Origin: Sedimenticola selenatireducens
GTDB lineage: Bacteria > Pseudomonadota > Gammaproteobacteria > Chromatiales > Chromatiaceae
Assembly: GCF_007625115.1 (NCBI RefSeq)
Contig: NZ_VMNH01000009.1
Coordinates: 124,001 to 188,000 of the forward strand
DNA length: 64,000 bases
Reading direction: 5' to 3'
Below the pieces are notes generated by a model. The model was not told the origin of the DNA, ran no database searches, and saw only the letters and a list, made by a program, of their open reading frames with translations. Shown here one piece after another: positions 8,158 through 18,141 of this stretch (within the stretch, counting starts at the first letter, position 1; every line of letters begins with the position of its first letter). The position numbers were made by a program, and so were the translations under genes.

Positions 8158-9882
8158 CTAACCGCCTTGCTCATCAGTAGTGGTCGCATCCTCTTCATGA
8201 CTTGACCTGCGTGCATCCACTTTTTTAATGGCCTGCTTCTGGGCCTCTGTGAGGTCATCTTGATTTTTTGGCTTTATTCCGGATTCAGCTAATTTAGCCT
8301 TCTTTTCTGCGGCACGCTTAAGTGCTGCGGTGATGGCGGCTTTTTTGGGGTCCTCGCCGATGTCATCAGGCGATGCCGTTTTTACCGAAGCCTCTTTTGC
8401 CTTTGTTGCGCTTAGGGCCTCCTTCTTCTGCCGAATTTTGGCTTTTCGCTCGGCCTCTAGTCTCTCCTTGCGTGCCAGTTGAGCCTCGTGGCGTTGGCGT
8501 GCCTTTTCAGCAGCGCGTTGCTCCTTCTCCTGTGCCCAGCTTTCAGTTTTTGCAAAACGGAAGTATTGCACCAGCGGAATATGCGAAGGGCACACGTGTG
8601 AACAGCAACCGCACTCGATGCAGTCAAAAAGGTTGTATTCCTGTACCTTTTCAAGATCTTTGGCGCGTGCATACCAATACATCTGTTGCGGTAGCAGGTT
8701 GGCTGGACAAGCCGCTGCGCATTGTCCACAACGGATGCATGCCAATGCGGGTTGAGGATCAGGTGACTCGGTTTTATCAGCAGCCAGCAAGCAGTTGCAT
8801 GCCTTAGTGATGGGCACCTCATCCGTTGCCAGGGTAAAGCCCATCATGGGTCCACCCATAATGAGCTTAGAGACCTGCTCTGTGTAGCCTCCGGCTTGAG
8901 CAATAAGCTCGGACACCGGTGTGCCGATCAACGCCTCTAGATTCTTCGGTTGTGCTACACCCTTTCCGGTGATGGTGACATAGCGGGAGATTAGCGGCCT
9001 TCCCTCCAAAACGGCTTCAGCTACTGAGTATGCCGTTGTCACGTTATGGCAGATCATACCAATCGTTGCGGGTATCTTGCCGGAAGGTACCTCTTTACCG
9101 GTTAAAACTTTTATAAGCTGTTTTTCACCGCCGCTCGGGTAGAGTGTCGGGATAGTAATAACTGAAATCCAGGACAACTCATGATCTGTTACAGCCTGTC
9201 GAAGTGAGCGAATGGCTTTTGGTTTGTTGTCTTCAATGCCGATGAGGCATTTTTCTGCACCGACTAGCCGACGAATAATCGTGATGCCAGAGAGGATTCT
9301 CTCCGCTTGTGTCTGCATCAAGAGATCATCACAGGTGATGTAGGGTTCGCACTCAGCACCATTAATGATCAGGGTGTTGATTGGATTATCCAGTCCAGGG
9401 GTAAGTTTGACGCTTGACGGAAAGGCGGCACCACCTAAGCCTACAATGCCCGCGTTGCGAATACGCTCCCGTAAAATTGAGAGATCAACATGCATATAAT
9501 CAGGCATGGGCTCTAGTTGTCCGCCCCAAGTATCTTTTCCATCAGTTTCGATGACGACACAGGGTGCAGGTAAGCCGGATGGGTGAGGAATGGGGAATAC
9601 ATCAATTGCAACCACGGTTCCAGAAGTGGGGGCGTGTATCGGTGCGCTGACATAACCTTGGGGTTTCGCCAGCATCTGGCCCTTAAGAACATGATCGCCA
9701 ACCTTCACCAAGGGTTCGGAAATCTCACCAATATGTTGTTGCAGTGGGAGGGTGAGACGCTTTGGAATAGCCGCCTTCTGCAATGGCTGGGTCAATGATT
9801 GTGACTTGTTATCAGGTAGATGCAAGCCGCCATTGAAACGATGCAGGGTATGTTTTTGTTTGGTCTGATTCAAATTCTGCAT
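8158..9882 (-). CDS. rnfC: Rnf electron transport complex subunit C
   Basis: This is the peripheral NADH-dehydrogenase-like subunit. It has 574 residues with an N-terminal barrel-sandwich region (TFNGGLHLP-type start), a Rossmann-like flavin/NADH region containing GLGGAAFPSSVKL (about 143-155), and an SLBB region. Two 4Fe-4S motifs follow at about 383-394 (CIRCGQCAAACP) and 422-433 (CIECGCCSHVCP). The tail (about 455-574) is a Lys/Glu/Ala-rich coiled-coil with one copy of the KKAAITAALKRAAEKKA unit that is repeated in enterobacterial RnfC, so this is a short-tailed version. It lies 5 bases upstream of rnfD. Confidence 0.96.
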   Translation of the reverse strand: MQNLNQTKQKHTLHRFNGGLHLPDNKSQSLTQPLQKAAIPKRLTLPLQQHIGEISEPLVKVGDHVLKGQMLAKPQGYVSAPIHAPTSGTVVAIDVFPIPHPSGLPAPCVVIETDGKDTWGGQLEPMPDYMHVDLSILRERIRNAGIVGLGGAAFPSSVKLTPGLDNPINTLIINGAECEPYITCDDLLMQTQAERILSGITIIRRLVGAEKCLIGIEDNKPKAIRSLRQAVTDHELSWISVITIPTLYPSGGEKQLIKVLTGKEVPSGKIPATIGMICHNVTTAYSVAEAVLEGRPLISRYVTITGKGVAQPKNLEALIGTPVSELIAQAGGYTEQVSKLIMGGPMMGFTLATDEVPITKACNCLLAADKTESPDPQPALACIRCGQCAAACPANLLPQQMYWYARAKDLEKVQEYNLFDCIECGCCSHVCPSHIPLVQYFRFAKTESWAQEKEQRAAEKARQRHEAQLARKERLEAERKAKIRQKKEALSATKAKEASVKTASPDDIGEDPKKAAITAALKRAAEKKAKLAESGIKPKNQDDLTEAQKQAIKKVDARRSSHEEDATTTDEQGG

Positions 9883-9891
9883 GACGTTTCT

Positions 9892-10464
9892 TTAACCCAC
9901 TGAAGATGCTGCAATGGATCGGTTGTTGGCAGAATCGCCGGGATAGGGCCACTTCCAGTTACTGGTATTGACTTCCAGTGGTTTCATATCAATACACTCA
10001 ACAGGGCAGGGGGGTAGGCAAAGCTCACACCCTGTGCATTCACTGCTGATAACCGTGTGCATACTCTTGGCAGAGCCCAGAATGGCATCAACCGGACAGG
10101 CTTGAATGCATAACGTGCATCCAATGCATTCATCTTCACGTATTACAGCCACGGCCTTGGGTTTCTCTTCGGCAGCACCTCCCTCCATCGGTAGAGGGTC
10201 TTTGCCGAGCAGGTCAGAGAGGGCAATCATGGTTGTTTCGCCGCCCGGTGGACATGCATTGATCTCAGCCTGATCATTGGCGAGTGCTTCTGCATAGGCA
10301 TGGCAACCTGGAAAACTGCACTGTCCGCACTGGGTTTGCGGTAAGAGCGCTTCAATCTTTTCAACGATTGGGTCGCCCTCTACCCGGAAACGGATAGAGG
10401 AGTAACCCAGCAATGATCCAAATGCCAGGGCAAGCAAAGCGAGGGCAGCAATGGCGATTAGCAT
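9892..10464 (-). CDS. rnfB: Rnf electron transport complex subunit B
   Basis: This is the ferredoxin-like subunit of Rnf. It has one N-terminal membrane helix (about 2-22), a 4Fe-4S cluster domain (CGQCSFPGC ... CPPGG) and two ferredoxin motifs ([12 protein letters not shown] and [12 protein letters not shown]). I start at ATG 10464 because GAGGGGGG lies about 8 bases upstream, the frame then begins directly with the membrane helix as in the family, and the longer frame would run 38 bases into rnfA. The product is 190 residues. Confidence 0.95.
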   Translation of the reverse strand: MLIAIAALALLALAFGSLLGYSSIRFRVEGDPIVEKIEALLPQTQCGQCSFPGCHAYAEALANDQAEINACPPGGETTMIALSDLLGKDPLPMEGGAAEEKPKAVAVIREDECIGCTLCIQACPVDAILGSAKSMHTVISSECTGCELCLPPCPVECIDMKPLEVNTSNWKWPYPGDSANNRSIAASSVG

Positions 10465-10477
10465 ATCGGCGCCCCCC

Positions 10478-11059
10478 TCAGCTTGAAACCAAGCCAGAGA
10501 AGCCCATGAAGGCAATGGACATCAATCCGGCGGTGATCATGGCGATGGCGCTGCCTTGGAACGGAGCGGGCACATCGGAAACCGTCACTCTTTCGCGCAT
10601 CGCTGCAAATAACACGAGAACCAGCGAGAAACCCGCCGCCGCACCGAATCCGTAAAGGCCAGATTCAATAAAGTTATGCTGTTCCTGAACATTCAGAAGG
10701 GCGACACCCAGTACAGCGCAGTTGGTGGTAATCAGCGGTAGAAAGATGCCCAATAACTGGTAGAGGACCGGGCTGGTTTTGTGCATCACCATTTCAGTGA
10801 ATTGAACGAGTACTGCAATCACCAGAATAAAGGTGATTGTGCGCAGATATTCCAGTCCCAATGGCGCTAACAGATATTCATTGGCTAAATAGCTGCAGAT
10901 TGAAGCTAGGGTGAGTACAAAGGTTGTTGCCATCCCCATGCCGACTGCTGTCTCGAGTTTTTTCGAAACACCCATAAAGGGGCAAAGGCCAAGAAACTTC
11001 ACCAATACGAAGTTGTTGACCAGCACAGTGCTGACAAGGATGAGCGCATACTCTTTCAT
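10478..11059 (-). CDS. rnfA: Rnf electron transport complex subunit A
   Basis: This is the first gene of the Rnf operon, encoding a six-helix membrane protein (193 residues) homologous to RnfE with inverted topology. Family motifs include [20 protein letters not shown] near the N-terminus and [13 protein letters not shown] near residue 110; each provides Cys to the membrane Fe-S centre. The operon promoter should lie in 11060-11338, an AT-rich stretch between rnfA and metG. Confidence 0.96.
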   Translation of the reverse strand: MKEYALILVSTVLVNNFVLVKFLGLCPFMGVSKKLETAVGMGMATTFVLTLASICSYLANEYLLAPLGLEYLRTITFILVIAVLVQFTEMVMHKTSPVLYQLLGIFLPLITTNCAVLGVALLNVQEQHNFIESGLYGFGAAAGFSLVLVLFAAMRERVTVSDVPAPFQGSAIAMITAGLMSIAFMGFSGLVSS

Positions 11060-11338
11060 TAAAAAAACAGACCTACTCCAGGTTCAGGGATGGCCGATGG
11101 TAGTGTTTAAGCCAGCGACTAACAACCGACAGTTTGTGTGTATATAACCTTATAACTTTTAGGTATATATCCAGCTGTAGATGTTGTGTTGCATTATATA
11201 TCACTTTTTATAAAAAAGTACATGCACAATATTTCATGTATTTGCCGTAACATTTTCCAGCATGACCTGTAAGTTCCTGTTTAATAGTAAGCACCAGAAA
11301 ATAACCGGCACAGCCAGGCTACATACTGCTTTACCCGG

Positions 11339-13378
11339 TTACTTGACCCGCATTCCGGGCGTGGCACCGCTATCTGGGGTCAGAATAAAGAGCTCTTTAC
11401 CGCCGGGGCCTGCAGCCAGCACCATGCCTTCTGAAACGCCAAAGCGCATTTTTCGCGGTGCCAGATTCGCAACCATCACGGTTAGCTTTCCTACCAGATC
11501 TTCAGGGGCATAGGCGGACTTGATCCCTGCAAATACATTGCGTGTCTCTCCGCCGAGATCCAGCGTGAGCTGCAGCAGCTTCTCAGCCCCGTCAACCTGT
11601 TCCGCCTTGATGATCTTGACAACACGTAAATCGACTTTAGCGAAATCCGGGTATTCAATGGTATCGCAGATGGGATCTTGAGGTAGCGGCTCACTTGTTT
11701 TAACCGTGCTAGGCTCTTGCTTTTCCAGGTCCACTTTTGACGCTTCGACGATGGCATCAATCTGGCTATTTTCGATACGCGTCATGAGGGGCTTGAAGGC
11801 GTCGATGGTATGTCCCAATAACGGCTGTTCGAGGTCATCCCAACTGATGGGTTGTACCTGTAAGAAAGCCTCTGATTTATCTGCGGTCGCGGGTAAGATG
11901 GGGCGGAGGAAACCTATTAACAGCCGGAAAAGGTTCAGACCGAGTGTGCAGACTTCATGCAACTCCTGCTCACGGCCCGTCTCTTTGGCGATCACCCAAG
12001 GTTTTTTCTCATCGATATATTGATTGGCTCGATCAGCCAAGGCCATGATTTCGCGGACGGCTTTGCTGAATTCACGCTTTTCATAGCACTCAGCAATTTG
12101 ATTGCCCGTAGCGGTAAAAGACTCAAAGAGTGCAGTGTCTTCCAGTTTGTTGGCCAGTTTTCCTTCAAAGCGCTTGTTAATAAAACCGGCACAGCGACTG
12201 GCAATGTTCACAACTTTGCCAACCAGGTCTGAGTTTACCCGGGCCAGAAAATCATCCAGGTTGAGGTCGATATCCTCAATGCCAGCACCGAGTTTGGCGG
12301 CAAAATAGTAACGCAGATATTCGGGATTCAAGTTGTCCAGATACGTGCGTGCCTTAATGAAGGTGCCGCGGGATTTAGACATTTTCTGGCCATCAACGGT
12401 CAGGAAACCATGAGAGAAAACGGCCGTTGGTGTACGGAAATCTGCCCCATGCAACATGGCAGGCCAAAACAGGGCATGAAAATAGATGATGTCCTTGCCG
12501 ATGAAATGGTAGAGCTCGGCACTCGAGTCTTTGCTCCAGAAGGCATCAAATTCAAGCCCGGGCGTGCGATCGCACAGGTTCTTAAAGCTGGCCATATAGC
12601 CGATTGGGGCATCCAGCCAGACGTAAAAATATTTACCTGGATGATCGGGGATTTCAAAACCGAAATAAGGTGCATCGCGGGAGATATCCCATTCATGCAG
12701 TCCGGCCTCAAACCACTCGGACAGCTTATTGGCAACCTCGGCTTGAAGATGGCCGCCGCGCGTCCACTCCTTGAGCATGTCTTCAAAATTGGCCAGCTTG
12801 AAGAAGTAATGCTCGGAATCCCTGTCGACAGGTGTAGCGCCTGAGACGGCGGAGACAGGGTTCTTCAGTTCGTTAGGTGAGTAACTGGCTCCGCAGACTT
12901 CGCAGTTATCGCCGTATTGATCTTGTGCGCCGCATTTGGGGCATTCGCCCTTGATAAAACGATCGGGCAGGAACATCTCTTCAATAGGGTCGTAGGCTTG
13001 GGTAATTGTACGGTTGGCGATGTTTCCCTTGTCTTTGTTGCGCTGATAGATCAACGAAGCGTAATACCTGTTTTCATCTGAATGTGTCGAGTGATAGTTA
13101 TCAAACCCCACATTGAAATCGGCAAAATCGGCTTTGTGCTCTTCGGAGACCCGTGCAATCAACGCTTCAGGTTCGATGCCTTCCTTGCGTGCGCGCAGCA
13201 TGATGGGCGTGCCATGAGCATCGTCTGCGCAGACATAAAGGCACTGATTACCCCGCATCTTTTGAAAACGTACCCAGATATCGGTTTGTATGTACTCCAC
13301 CATGTGCCCGATGTGGATCGGCCCATTGGCATAGGGGAGGGCACTGGTTACCAGTATATTTCGCGCTTTCTGAATCAT
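11339..13378 (-). CDS. metG: Methionyl-tRNA synthetase
   Basis: This enzyme charges tRNA-Met. It is a class I synthetase of 679 residues, the usual length for the form with a fused C-terminal tRNA-binding domain. The HIGH motif is at 22-25, a zinc knuckle uses C146, C149, C159 and C162, and KMSKS is at 332-336. The C-terminal OB-fold (from about 575, [15 protein letters not shown]) is the dimerising tRNA-binding module. It is transcribed divergently from apbC, a conserved gammaproteobacterial arrangement. Confidence 0.98.
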   Translation of the reverse strand: MIQKARNILVTSALPYANGPIHIGHMVEYIQTDIWVRFQKMRGNQCLYVCADDAHGTPIMLRARKEGIEPEALIARVSEEHKADFADFNVGFDNYHSTHSDENRYYASLIYQRNKDKGNIANRTITQAYDPIEEMFLPDRFIKGECPKCGAQDQYGDNCEVCGASYSPNELKNPVSAVSGATPVDRDSEHYFFKLANFEDMLKEWTRGGHLQAEVANKLSEWFEAGLHEWDISRDAPYFGFEIPDHPGKYFYVWLDAPIGYMASFKNLCDRTPGLEFDAFWSKDSSAELYHFIGKDIIYFHALFWPAMLHGADFRTPTAVFSHGFLTVDGQKMSKSRGTFIKARTYLDNLNPEYLRYYFAAKLGAGIEDIDLNLDDFLARVNSDLVGKVVNIASRCAGFINKRFEGKLANKLEDTALFESFTATGNQIAECYEKREFSKAVREIMALADRANQYIDEKKPWVIAKETGREQELHEVCTLGLNLFRLLIGFLRPILPATADKSEAFLQVQPISWDDLEQPLLGHTIDAFKPLMTRIENSQIDAIVEASKVDLEKQEPSTVKTSEPLPQDPICDTIEYPDFAKVDLRVVKIIKAEQVDGAEKLLQLTLDLGGETRNVFAGIKSAYAPEDLVGKLTVMVANLAPRKMRFGVSEGMVLAAGPGGKELFILTPDSGATPGMRVK

Positions 13379-13685
13379 GATTTCACGGCTGCGTCAGGGA
13401 GATAAGAATGGGGCGGCCGTCTAGATACAGCCACCTGTTTAGTAAAACGCTCAATTATCACATATTTACGCGGATTCCGAAAAGCCAGCAACTCTAATTA
13501 CCCCTGCATGTGTATTTGTAGTGGGAGTGTCGCAGGTGTTTAATGGTAGCTTAAAGGATAAATATCAATGATAGCCGGCGAAAGACCAAGCGATTTGGTT
13601 GGGCATAAGCGTTTTTTAATGTAGAATGCGCGGCCATCATTCCCCGATTTTGCGACCCTGAGGGGTTGTCTCGTAGGAGCAAGTA
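13379..13685. promoter_or_regulatory. Divergent metG/apbC intergenic region with candidate apbC promoter
   Basis: These 307 bases contain no convincing gene. For apbC, TTGGGC at 13599-13604, a 17-base spacer and TAGAAT at 13622-13627 form a plausible sigma-70 promoter about 60 bases before the start; the -35 element is weak. I found no clear promoter on the metG side and no riboswitch or T-box-like structure. Confidence 0.4.
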
Positions 13686-14777
13686 ATGGCTGAAGTAACA
13701 AAAGAGTTGATTGAAGAGGCACTTAAAGGCTACGTCGAACCCCACCTCGAAACCGATTTGATCGCTGCCAAGTCGATCAAAGGAATAGATATTGAGGGTG
13801 GAAGTGTCAAGGTGTCGGTTGAACTGGGATTCCCGGCCAAAGGCTTCAAAGATGAATTAGCGAATGCACTGAAGGCGCAGATCTCGTCAGTTGAAGGTGT
13901 GTCATCTGTTGAGGTTGACGTGACCTGGAAGATTGCAGCTCATTCCGTTCAGAAATCGCTCAAACCAATTGATAATGTCAAGAATATCATCGCTGTAGCA
14001 TCCGGAAAGGGTGGCGTGGGTAAATCGACTACAGCGGTCAATTTGGCGCTTGCCCTGGTTGAAGAGGGAGCGACTGTCGGTTTGCTGGATGCGGATATCT
14101 ACGGTCCATCACAACCCCGCATGTTGGGTGTCTCTGGACAGCCTGAATCAAAAGATGGCAAGACACTGGAACCATTGAAAAATTATGGTATCCAGGCGAT
14201 GTCAATCGGGTTCCTTATTGATGAAGAGACACCGATGATCTGGCGTGGCCCTATGGTGACTCAGGCTTTAGAGCAGTTGCTGAATGATACCAACTGGTCC
14301 AATCTGGATTATCTGATTATCGATCTGCCCCCTGGCACGGGTGACACTCAGTTGACCCTGGCACAGAAGGTGCCGGTATCGGGTGCAGTAGTTGTCACTA
14401 CTCCTCAGGACATCGCCCTGCTTGATGCGCGTAAGGGCTTCAAGATGTTTGAGAAGGTTGAAGTGCCCGTGTTGGGTATCGTGGAGAACATGAGTATCCA
14501 TATCTGCTCCAACTGTAATCACGAAGAGCATATCTTCGGAGAAGGCGGTGGCAGAAGAATGGCCGAGCAATATGGCGTCAATTTCCTGGGCGCACTGCCA
14601 TTGGATATCCGCATTCGTGAGGAGACGGATGGTGGTAAGCCCACTGTTGTGGCTGACCCTGAGACGCGTATTTCTCAGATCTATCGGGAGATCGCTCGTA
14701 AGACAACCGCTATTCTCGCCAAGCAGGCCAAGAGCTATGCGGCCAAGTTCCCCAATATTGTGATCCAGAATAACTGA
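13686..14777 (+). CDS. apbC: Iron-sulfur cluster carrier protein ApbC (Mrp)
   Basis: This is a P-loop ATPase that carries and transfers Fe-S clusters. Of its 363 residues, an N-terminal DUF59/MIP18-like domain spans about 1-85 and a ParA/MinD-type ATPase follows. The ATPase has a deviant Walker A GKGGVGKST near 109, Walker B IIDLPPG near 214, and the CxxC motif of the family (CSNC, about 274-277) that holds the bridging cluster. The 3' end, including the TGA stop, lies inside the left copy of a 23-bp direct repeat that marks the island, so insertion left the coding sequence intact. Confidence 0.96.
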   Translation: MAEVTKELIEEALKGYVEPHLETDLIAAKSIKGIDIEGGSVKVSVELGFPAKGFKDELANALKAQISSVEGVSSVEVDVTWKIAAHSVQKSLKPIDNVKNIIAVASGKGGVGKSTTAVNLALALVEEGATVGLLDADIYGPSQPRMLGVSGQPESKDGKTLEPLKNYGIQAMSIGFLIDEETPMIWRGPMVTQALEQLLNDTNWSNLDYLIIDLPPGTGDTQLTLAQKVPVSGAVVVTTPQDIALLDARKGFKMFEKVEVPVLGIVENMSIHICSNCNHEEHIFGEGGGRRMAEQYGVNFLGALPLDIRIREETDGGKPTVVADPETRISQIYREIARKTTAILAKQAKSYAAKFPNIVIQNN

Positions 14778-14778
14778 T
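14756..14778 (+). repeat. Left 23-bp direct repeat at the apbC 3' end (candidate attL)
   Basis: A 23-base segment beginning TATTGTGATCC and ending AACTGAT recurs exactly at 18857-18879 in the same orientation, 4101 bases away. This copy contains the last seven codons and stop of apbC. A repeat made of a gene 3' end is the usual footprint of site-specific integration. Confidence 0.8.
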
Positions 14779-14808
14779 CGATATTCACACCTATCCAAAA
14801 CTACTCAT

Positions 14809-14833
14809 AGCCCGCATAACAGCGGGCTTTTTT
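14809..14833 (+). terminator. Rho-independent terminator downstream of apbC
   Basis: AGCCCGC (14809-14815) pairs with GCGGGCT (14822-14828) around a six-base loop and is followed by a T run to 14833. It is oriented to stop transcription coming from apbC. Since it lies inside the repeat-bounded unit, it insulates the island from apbC readthrough. Confidence 0.85.
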
Positions 14834-15073
14834 GTGTCTTTGGATTACAATAGTTGTTCATGGTTATTTACTTAGCTGTAAGCTTAATAGGGAGGTTCTA
14901 AGGTGAATCTTGGGTGAAGATCTAGGGTATATGGGGGAAAAGACTATGAGCAGACGAGTGATAACATAAGTGTTAGTAGTGCAATCGGTGACATACATTA
15001 TCCACTGCTATTTTTTCTGGATCAGATTGTAAGCGTATCTGCACATGAGCATCTATTCAGACTCACAGAGCCT

Positions 15074-15445
15074 TTACCTAAACAGACCATTCATCCGCGC
15101 ACACGCCGTATCGCGGTATTGTCGATTTAGCTTGGTATCCTCCTGACGGACTTGATCGTTCCAGAAGTTACAGGTTTGTTGTAGCTGGGCGTCGACTGAT
15201 CGCTGCTTAGCCAAGGCCTTATTATTGGCCGAGGCTTGCGCCCTCTGCTTGTCGATCATGGCGTCGACAGTAACCTGGAACTCTTTTATTTGCCATTGGG
15301 TGTACAGTTCTTGTGCGCCAAAGCTGAGGGCATTCCCGGTCAAAACACCGATAGCAATGACGATCACCCACCACAGACCTGAGCGTTCTGATGGGTGGTC
15401 TGTTCTGAGGTTGGATATCTTGGTTAGATCGGGTTCCAATTCCAT
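15074..15445 (-). CDS. Hypothetical single-pass membrane protein
   Basis: This 123-residue protein is not recognised. One membrane helix lies at about 25-45 (WWVIVIAIGVLTGNALSFGA). It is followed by a charged Gln/Lys-rich helical stretch (about 50-90) and a C-terminal part with two Cys (CNFW and CARM) and many Arg. The topology suggests a periplasmic C-terminal domain, perhaps with a disulfide. It is divergent from the secreted protein at 15542 across a 96-base gap and lies within the island. Confidence 0.55.
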   Translation of the reverse strand: MELEPDLTKISNLRTDHPSERSGLWWVIVIAIGVLTGNALSFGAQELYTQWQIKEFQVTVDAMIDKQRAQASANNKALAKQRSVDAQLQQTCNFWNDQVRQEDTKLNRQYRDTACARMNGLFR

Positions 15446-15541
15446 TTGGTGATGTCCTTTTTGGTATTATATTTCGTATGATATATTACACAAAAAGACT
15501 TACCGTGGAAGAGTTTGCAGGATTTAACAGGGAAAGAAGTA

Positions 15542-15853
15542 ATGAAAAGGACTCAAGCTATAACCGCTATTATATTATTGTTGGTCGCCACTGCCTCTTT
15601 TTCAGGCAATTTCAAGTACCCCATCAAATGGAAGGAGCGAGATAATCGCATCCTTCACGAATCTGTCTGTTTCAATCATGACTATGGAAGTATTCCCTAT
15701 CGAACTTGCAGAAGGGATGCTCAGAGTTATTTCAAGGATCAGTGTCGTTATTACCGTGATAAGGCTAGTAAGGCCAAAGCTGGTTATGGCGAACAAGCTG
15801 AAAAGCTGAGGGAAAAATTCTGCTATTCTGCAAGCCAGTACGGGCCGGTTTGA
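15542..15853 (+). CDS. Hypothetical small secreted protein
   Basis: This 103-residue protein is not recognised. It has a typical signal peptide: basic start MKRTQ, a hydrophobic core to about residue 18, and possible cleavage after ASFSG. The mature part is basic and aromatic with four or five Cys (VCFNHDYG, RTCRRDAQ, QCRYYRD, KFCYS), consistent with disulfides in the periplasm. I start at ATG 15542 because AGGGAAAG lies just upstream and this places the signal peptide at the N-terminus; an in-frame TTG at 15515 lacks such support. The Cys-containing tails of this protein and its divergent neighbour may be related in style, but no homology was established. Confidence 0.55.
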   Translation: MKRTQAITAIILLLVATASFSGNFKYPIKWKERDNRILHESVCFNHDYGSIPYRTCRRDAQSYFKDQCRYYRDKASKAKAGYGEQAEKLREKFCYSASQYGPV

Positions 15854-15963
15854 GAGTAGAGGGCTTTGTCGTGCGGGACCATTTTATTCAGGTTGCGAAT
15901 AGTACCTGGATATGGGTATATTGAGCGTCTTTAGGGAATAAGAAGAATAAAAAGGAAGTTGAT

Positions 15964-16848
15964 ATGGTTGATGATCATGGACAGCCGCTGAATCGTCGTT
16001 ATAACTACACGCAAAACTTTCGAAAAGCCCTCCAGGATCTATTTGGTATATGTGAGGGCATCTTAGCCGACAAACATATAACAACTGGGGAGGCGATCTT
16101 CCTGGACACATGGCTTAGGAATAACCGAATACTTGAACGGGATCCTGATTATAGGGATCTGTTCGAACTCACATCGGATATTCTTGCAGATGGAATTGTT
16201 ACTGCCGACGAGTTAGATGACCTTCAAGGTCTGATTGAGACTTTCCTTGAGTATCGATCAGATTCAGATTTTGCAAATGAAAAAGAAGCTATGCAGCGGT
16301 TACTTGGCCTGCTTAAGGGAGTCTCTGCTGATCAGGAGTTGAATGAGGTAGAGATCCTTGTTTTAGCTGGTTGGTTAGACCAGGCAGAACCTTGGACAAA
16401 TAACCCGATAGGAGCTGGTGTACGTGCTGGCGTTGGTCGAATTCTAGCTGATGGGGTGATTACTTCAGAAGAGAAGGACATCCTGCTGCAGCTACTCTAT
16501 GAGACTACGGGTTTCGCTCCGGATATGGGGATATCCGACGGACTAACCATCGGTGTTTTTAACGATAAAATTGACCATATAGAGTTTATCGACCGGTCTT
16601 TTTGTTTCACCGGGCGATTCACTTATGGTGCTCGATCAGAATGCCAAAAAGCGACCCTCAACCAGGGTGCTTCTATTCACAAAACAGTTACCAAGAAGAC
16701 GAATTATCTTGTGATCGGTGAACTGTCATCCCGCGATTGGACGAATTCTTCATATGGTACCAAGATTCAGAAAGCGATTGGCTATCGGGATGGGGGTGTC
16801 CCGATTGTGATTCTTCACGAGAGGGTTTGGATAAATAGTCTATGTTAA
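15964..16848 (+). CDS. Duplicated TerB-like helical domain plus C-terminal BRCT domain
   Basis: This 294-residue soluble protein has a clear internal duplication. Unit one (about 20-97) and unit two (about 108-183) both run as helix, acidic loop, WL helix, then an ILADGxxTxxE loop and helix: ILADKHITTGE and ILADGIVTADE in the first, GVSADQELNEVE and ILADGVITSEE in the second. The acidic loops resemble those of TerB/EF-hand-like folds and could bind a divalent metal. Residues about 210-292 form a BRCT domain (FCFTGRF, G at 235, TKKTNYLVIGE), like that in NAD-dependent DNA ligase, which binds DNA ends or phosphopeptides. Function is unknown; the BRCT domain points to DNA transactions. It sits upstream of the XRE-ImmA gene in the island. 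Confidence 0.65.
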   Translation: MVDDHGQPLNRRYNYTQNFRKALQDLFGICEGILADKHITTGEAIFLDTWLRNNRILERDPDYRDLFELTSDILADGIVTADELDDLQGLIETFLEYRSDSDFANEKEAMQRLLGLLKGVSADQELNEVEILVLAGWLDQAEPWTNNPIGAGVRAGVGRILADGVITSEEKDILLQLLYETTGFAPDMGISDGLTIGVFNDKIDHIEFIDRSFCFTGRFTYGARSECQKATLNQGASIHKTVTKKTNYLVIGELSSRDWTNSSYGTKIQKAIGYRDGGVPIVILHERVWINSLC

Positions 16849-16946
16849 ATCAGTATATGCCTTTTGGGTGTTAGCAATGCTATCCTCTAAGAAATGGATC
16901 GTTACTGATTTTTTTTCAGCCAAGGGCTTCATATAAATTTATCGCC

Positions 16947-18119
16947 ATGCCACAAGTAAACCCAGAAATAATTCGGTGGGCTCGGGAGTCAGCAGAACTC
17001 TCCTTGGAGGAGGCTGCCCGGAAAATAGGTATGTCAACGTCTCAAAAATCTACGGGGGCAGAAAAACTGCAACTGATTGAGACTGGTGGAAAAGACCCAA
17101 CTCAAGCGCAGCTGATATCTATGGCTGAAGTGTACCATCGCCCACTGATCACTTTTTATCTCGTAAGGCCCCCAATCAAAGGGGATCGTGGTGAGGATTT
17201 TAGAAAACTACCACCTGACTTTTCACGGGAAGAAAATGCACTACTTGACGCTTTGCTACGTGATGTTAAAGCACGACAAAGCATGGTGCGGGCTTTGTTG
17301 GAGGATGAGGATGAAGCGGATCGATTAGACTTCGTTGGCTCCTCGAAAAGAAGCGCAGGGGTAGAAGTCATCGCTGAAGCTATCCGCTCTAGACTTGGGA
17401 TTTCGCTAGAAGCTATCCGCAGTTGCGGAAGCAAAAATGAAGTCTTCAATTTTATTAGGCAACGTGCTGAAGATGCGGGCGTCTTTGTGCTTCTAATTGG
17501 TGATTTGGGTTCTCATCATACCGATATAGGAACCGACATCTTCAGGGGGTTCGCTATCGCTGATGATGTGGCTCCCTTTATTGTTATAAATGACAATGAT
17601 TCAAAAGGTGCATGGTCTTTCACGTTACTACACGAATTAGCTCATCTATGGCTTGGTGAGGAGGGTGTAAGTAATAGTAGTGCGTGGGCAGATAATCAAA
17701 TAGAAAAATTTTGCAATAATGTTGCTGGAGAGATATTACTTCCTGATGTGGAAGTGTTAGGTTTAAACGTTACGCCTAATACAAGCCGATCTGATGTGGT
17801 TCATGTAATTCAGGCGTTTTCATCGGAAACAAATCTAAGCAATACATTGATTGCCTATAATCTATATAGAACAGGCAAACTTACCCTTGAGCAATATCAG
17901 GAGCTTAGTCGTGAGTTCCGCCAGCGTTGGTTTGAGAGTAAGCCTAAAAGTAAGGATGGGTCTGGGCCGACCTATCACATTTTGCGAAGACATCGACTTG
18001 GTGCAGCAATTGTTAATCTAATGGCCAGGATGCTGCGGGGCGGGGCAGTTTCACCTACCAAAGCGGCAAAGATCCTTGGTATTAAAGCTCACAATATCAG
18101 CCAAGTGCTAGGTAGTTAA
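16947..18119 (+). CDS. XRE-family HTH / ImmA-IrrE metallopeptidase fusion
   Basis: This 390-residue protein has a degenerate N-terminal HTH (about 5-70), which the family uses to bind DNA or a partner. It is followed by an ImmA/IrrE (COG2856) zinc-peptidase domain with HExxH at 229-233 (LLHELAHLW) and a downstream Glu-rich helix (NVAGEILLP, about 258-266) as third ligand. Such proteins are found as regulators or antitoxins paired with toxins and in phage-immunity switches such as ImmA/ImmR. The pairing with the DUF4411 gene 22 bases downstream is a recurring arrangement. The C-terminal 40 residues look like another small helix-turn-helix (TKAAKILGIKAHNISQVLG). Confidence 0.85.
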   Translation: MPQVNPEIIRWARESAELSLEEAARKIGMSTSQKSTGAEKLQLIETGGKDPTQAQLISMAEVYHRPLITFYLVRPPIKGDRGEDFRKLPPDFSREENALLDALLRDVKARQSMVRALLEDEDEADRLDFVGSSKRSAGVEVIAEAIRSRLGISLEAIRSCGSKNEVFNFIRQRAEDAGVFVLLIGDLGSHHTDIGTDIFRGFAIADDVAPFIVINDNDSKGAWSFTLLHELAHLWLGEEGVSNSSAWADNQIEKFCNNVAGEILLPDVEVLGLNVTPNTSRSDVVHVIQAFSSETNLSNTLIAYNLYRTGKLTLEQYQELSREFRQRWFESKPKSKDGSGPTYHILRRHRLGAAIVNLMARMLRGGAVSPTKAAKILGIKAHNISQVLGS

Positions 18120-18141
18120 GGGATTATTTGTAAAGGATTAC

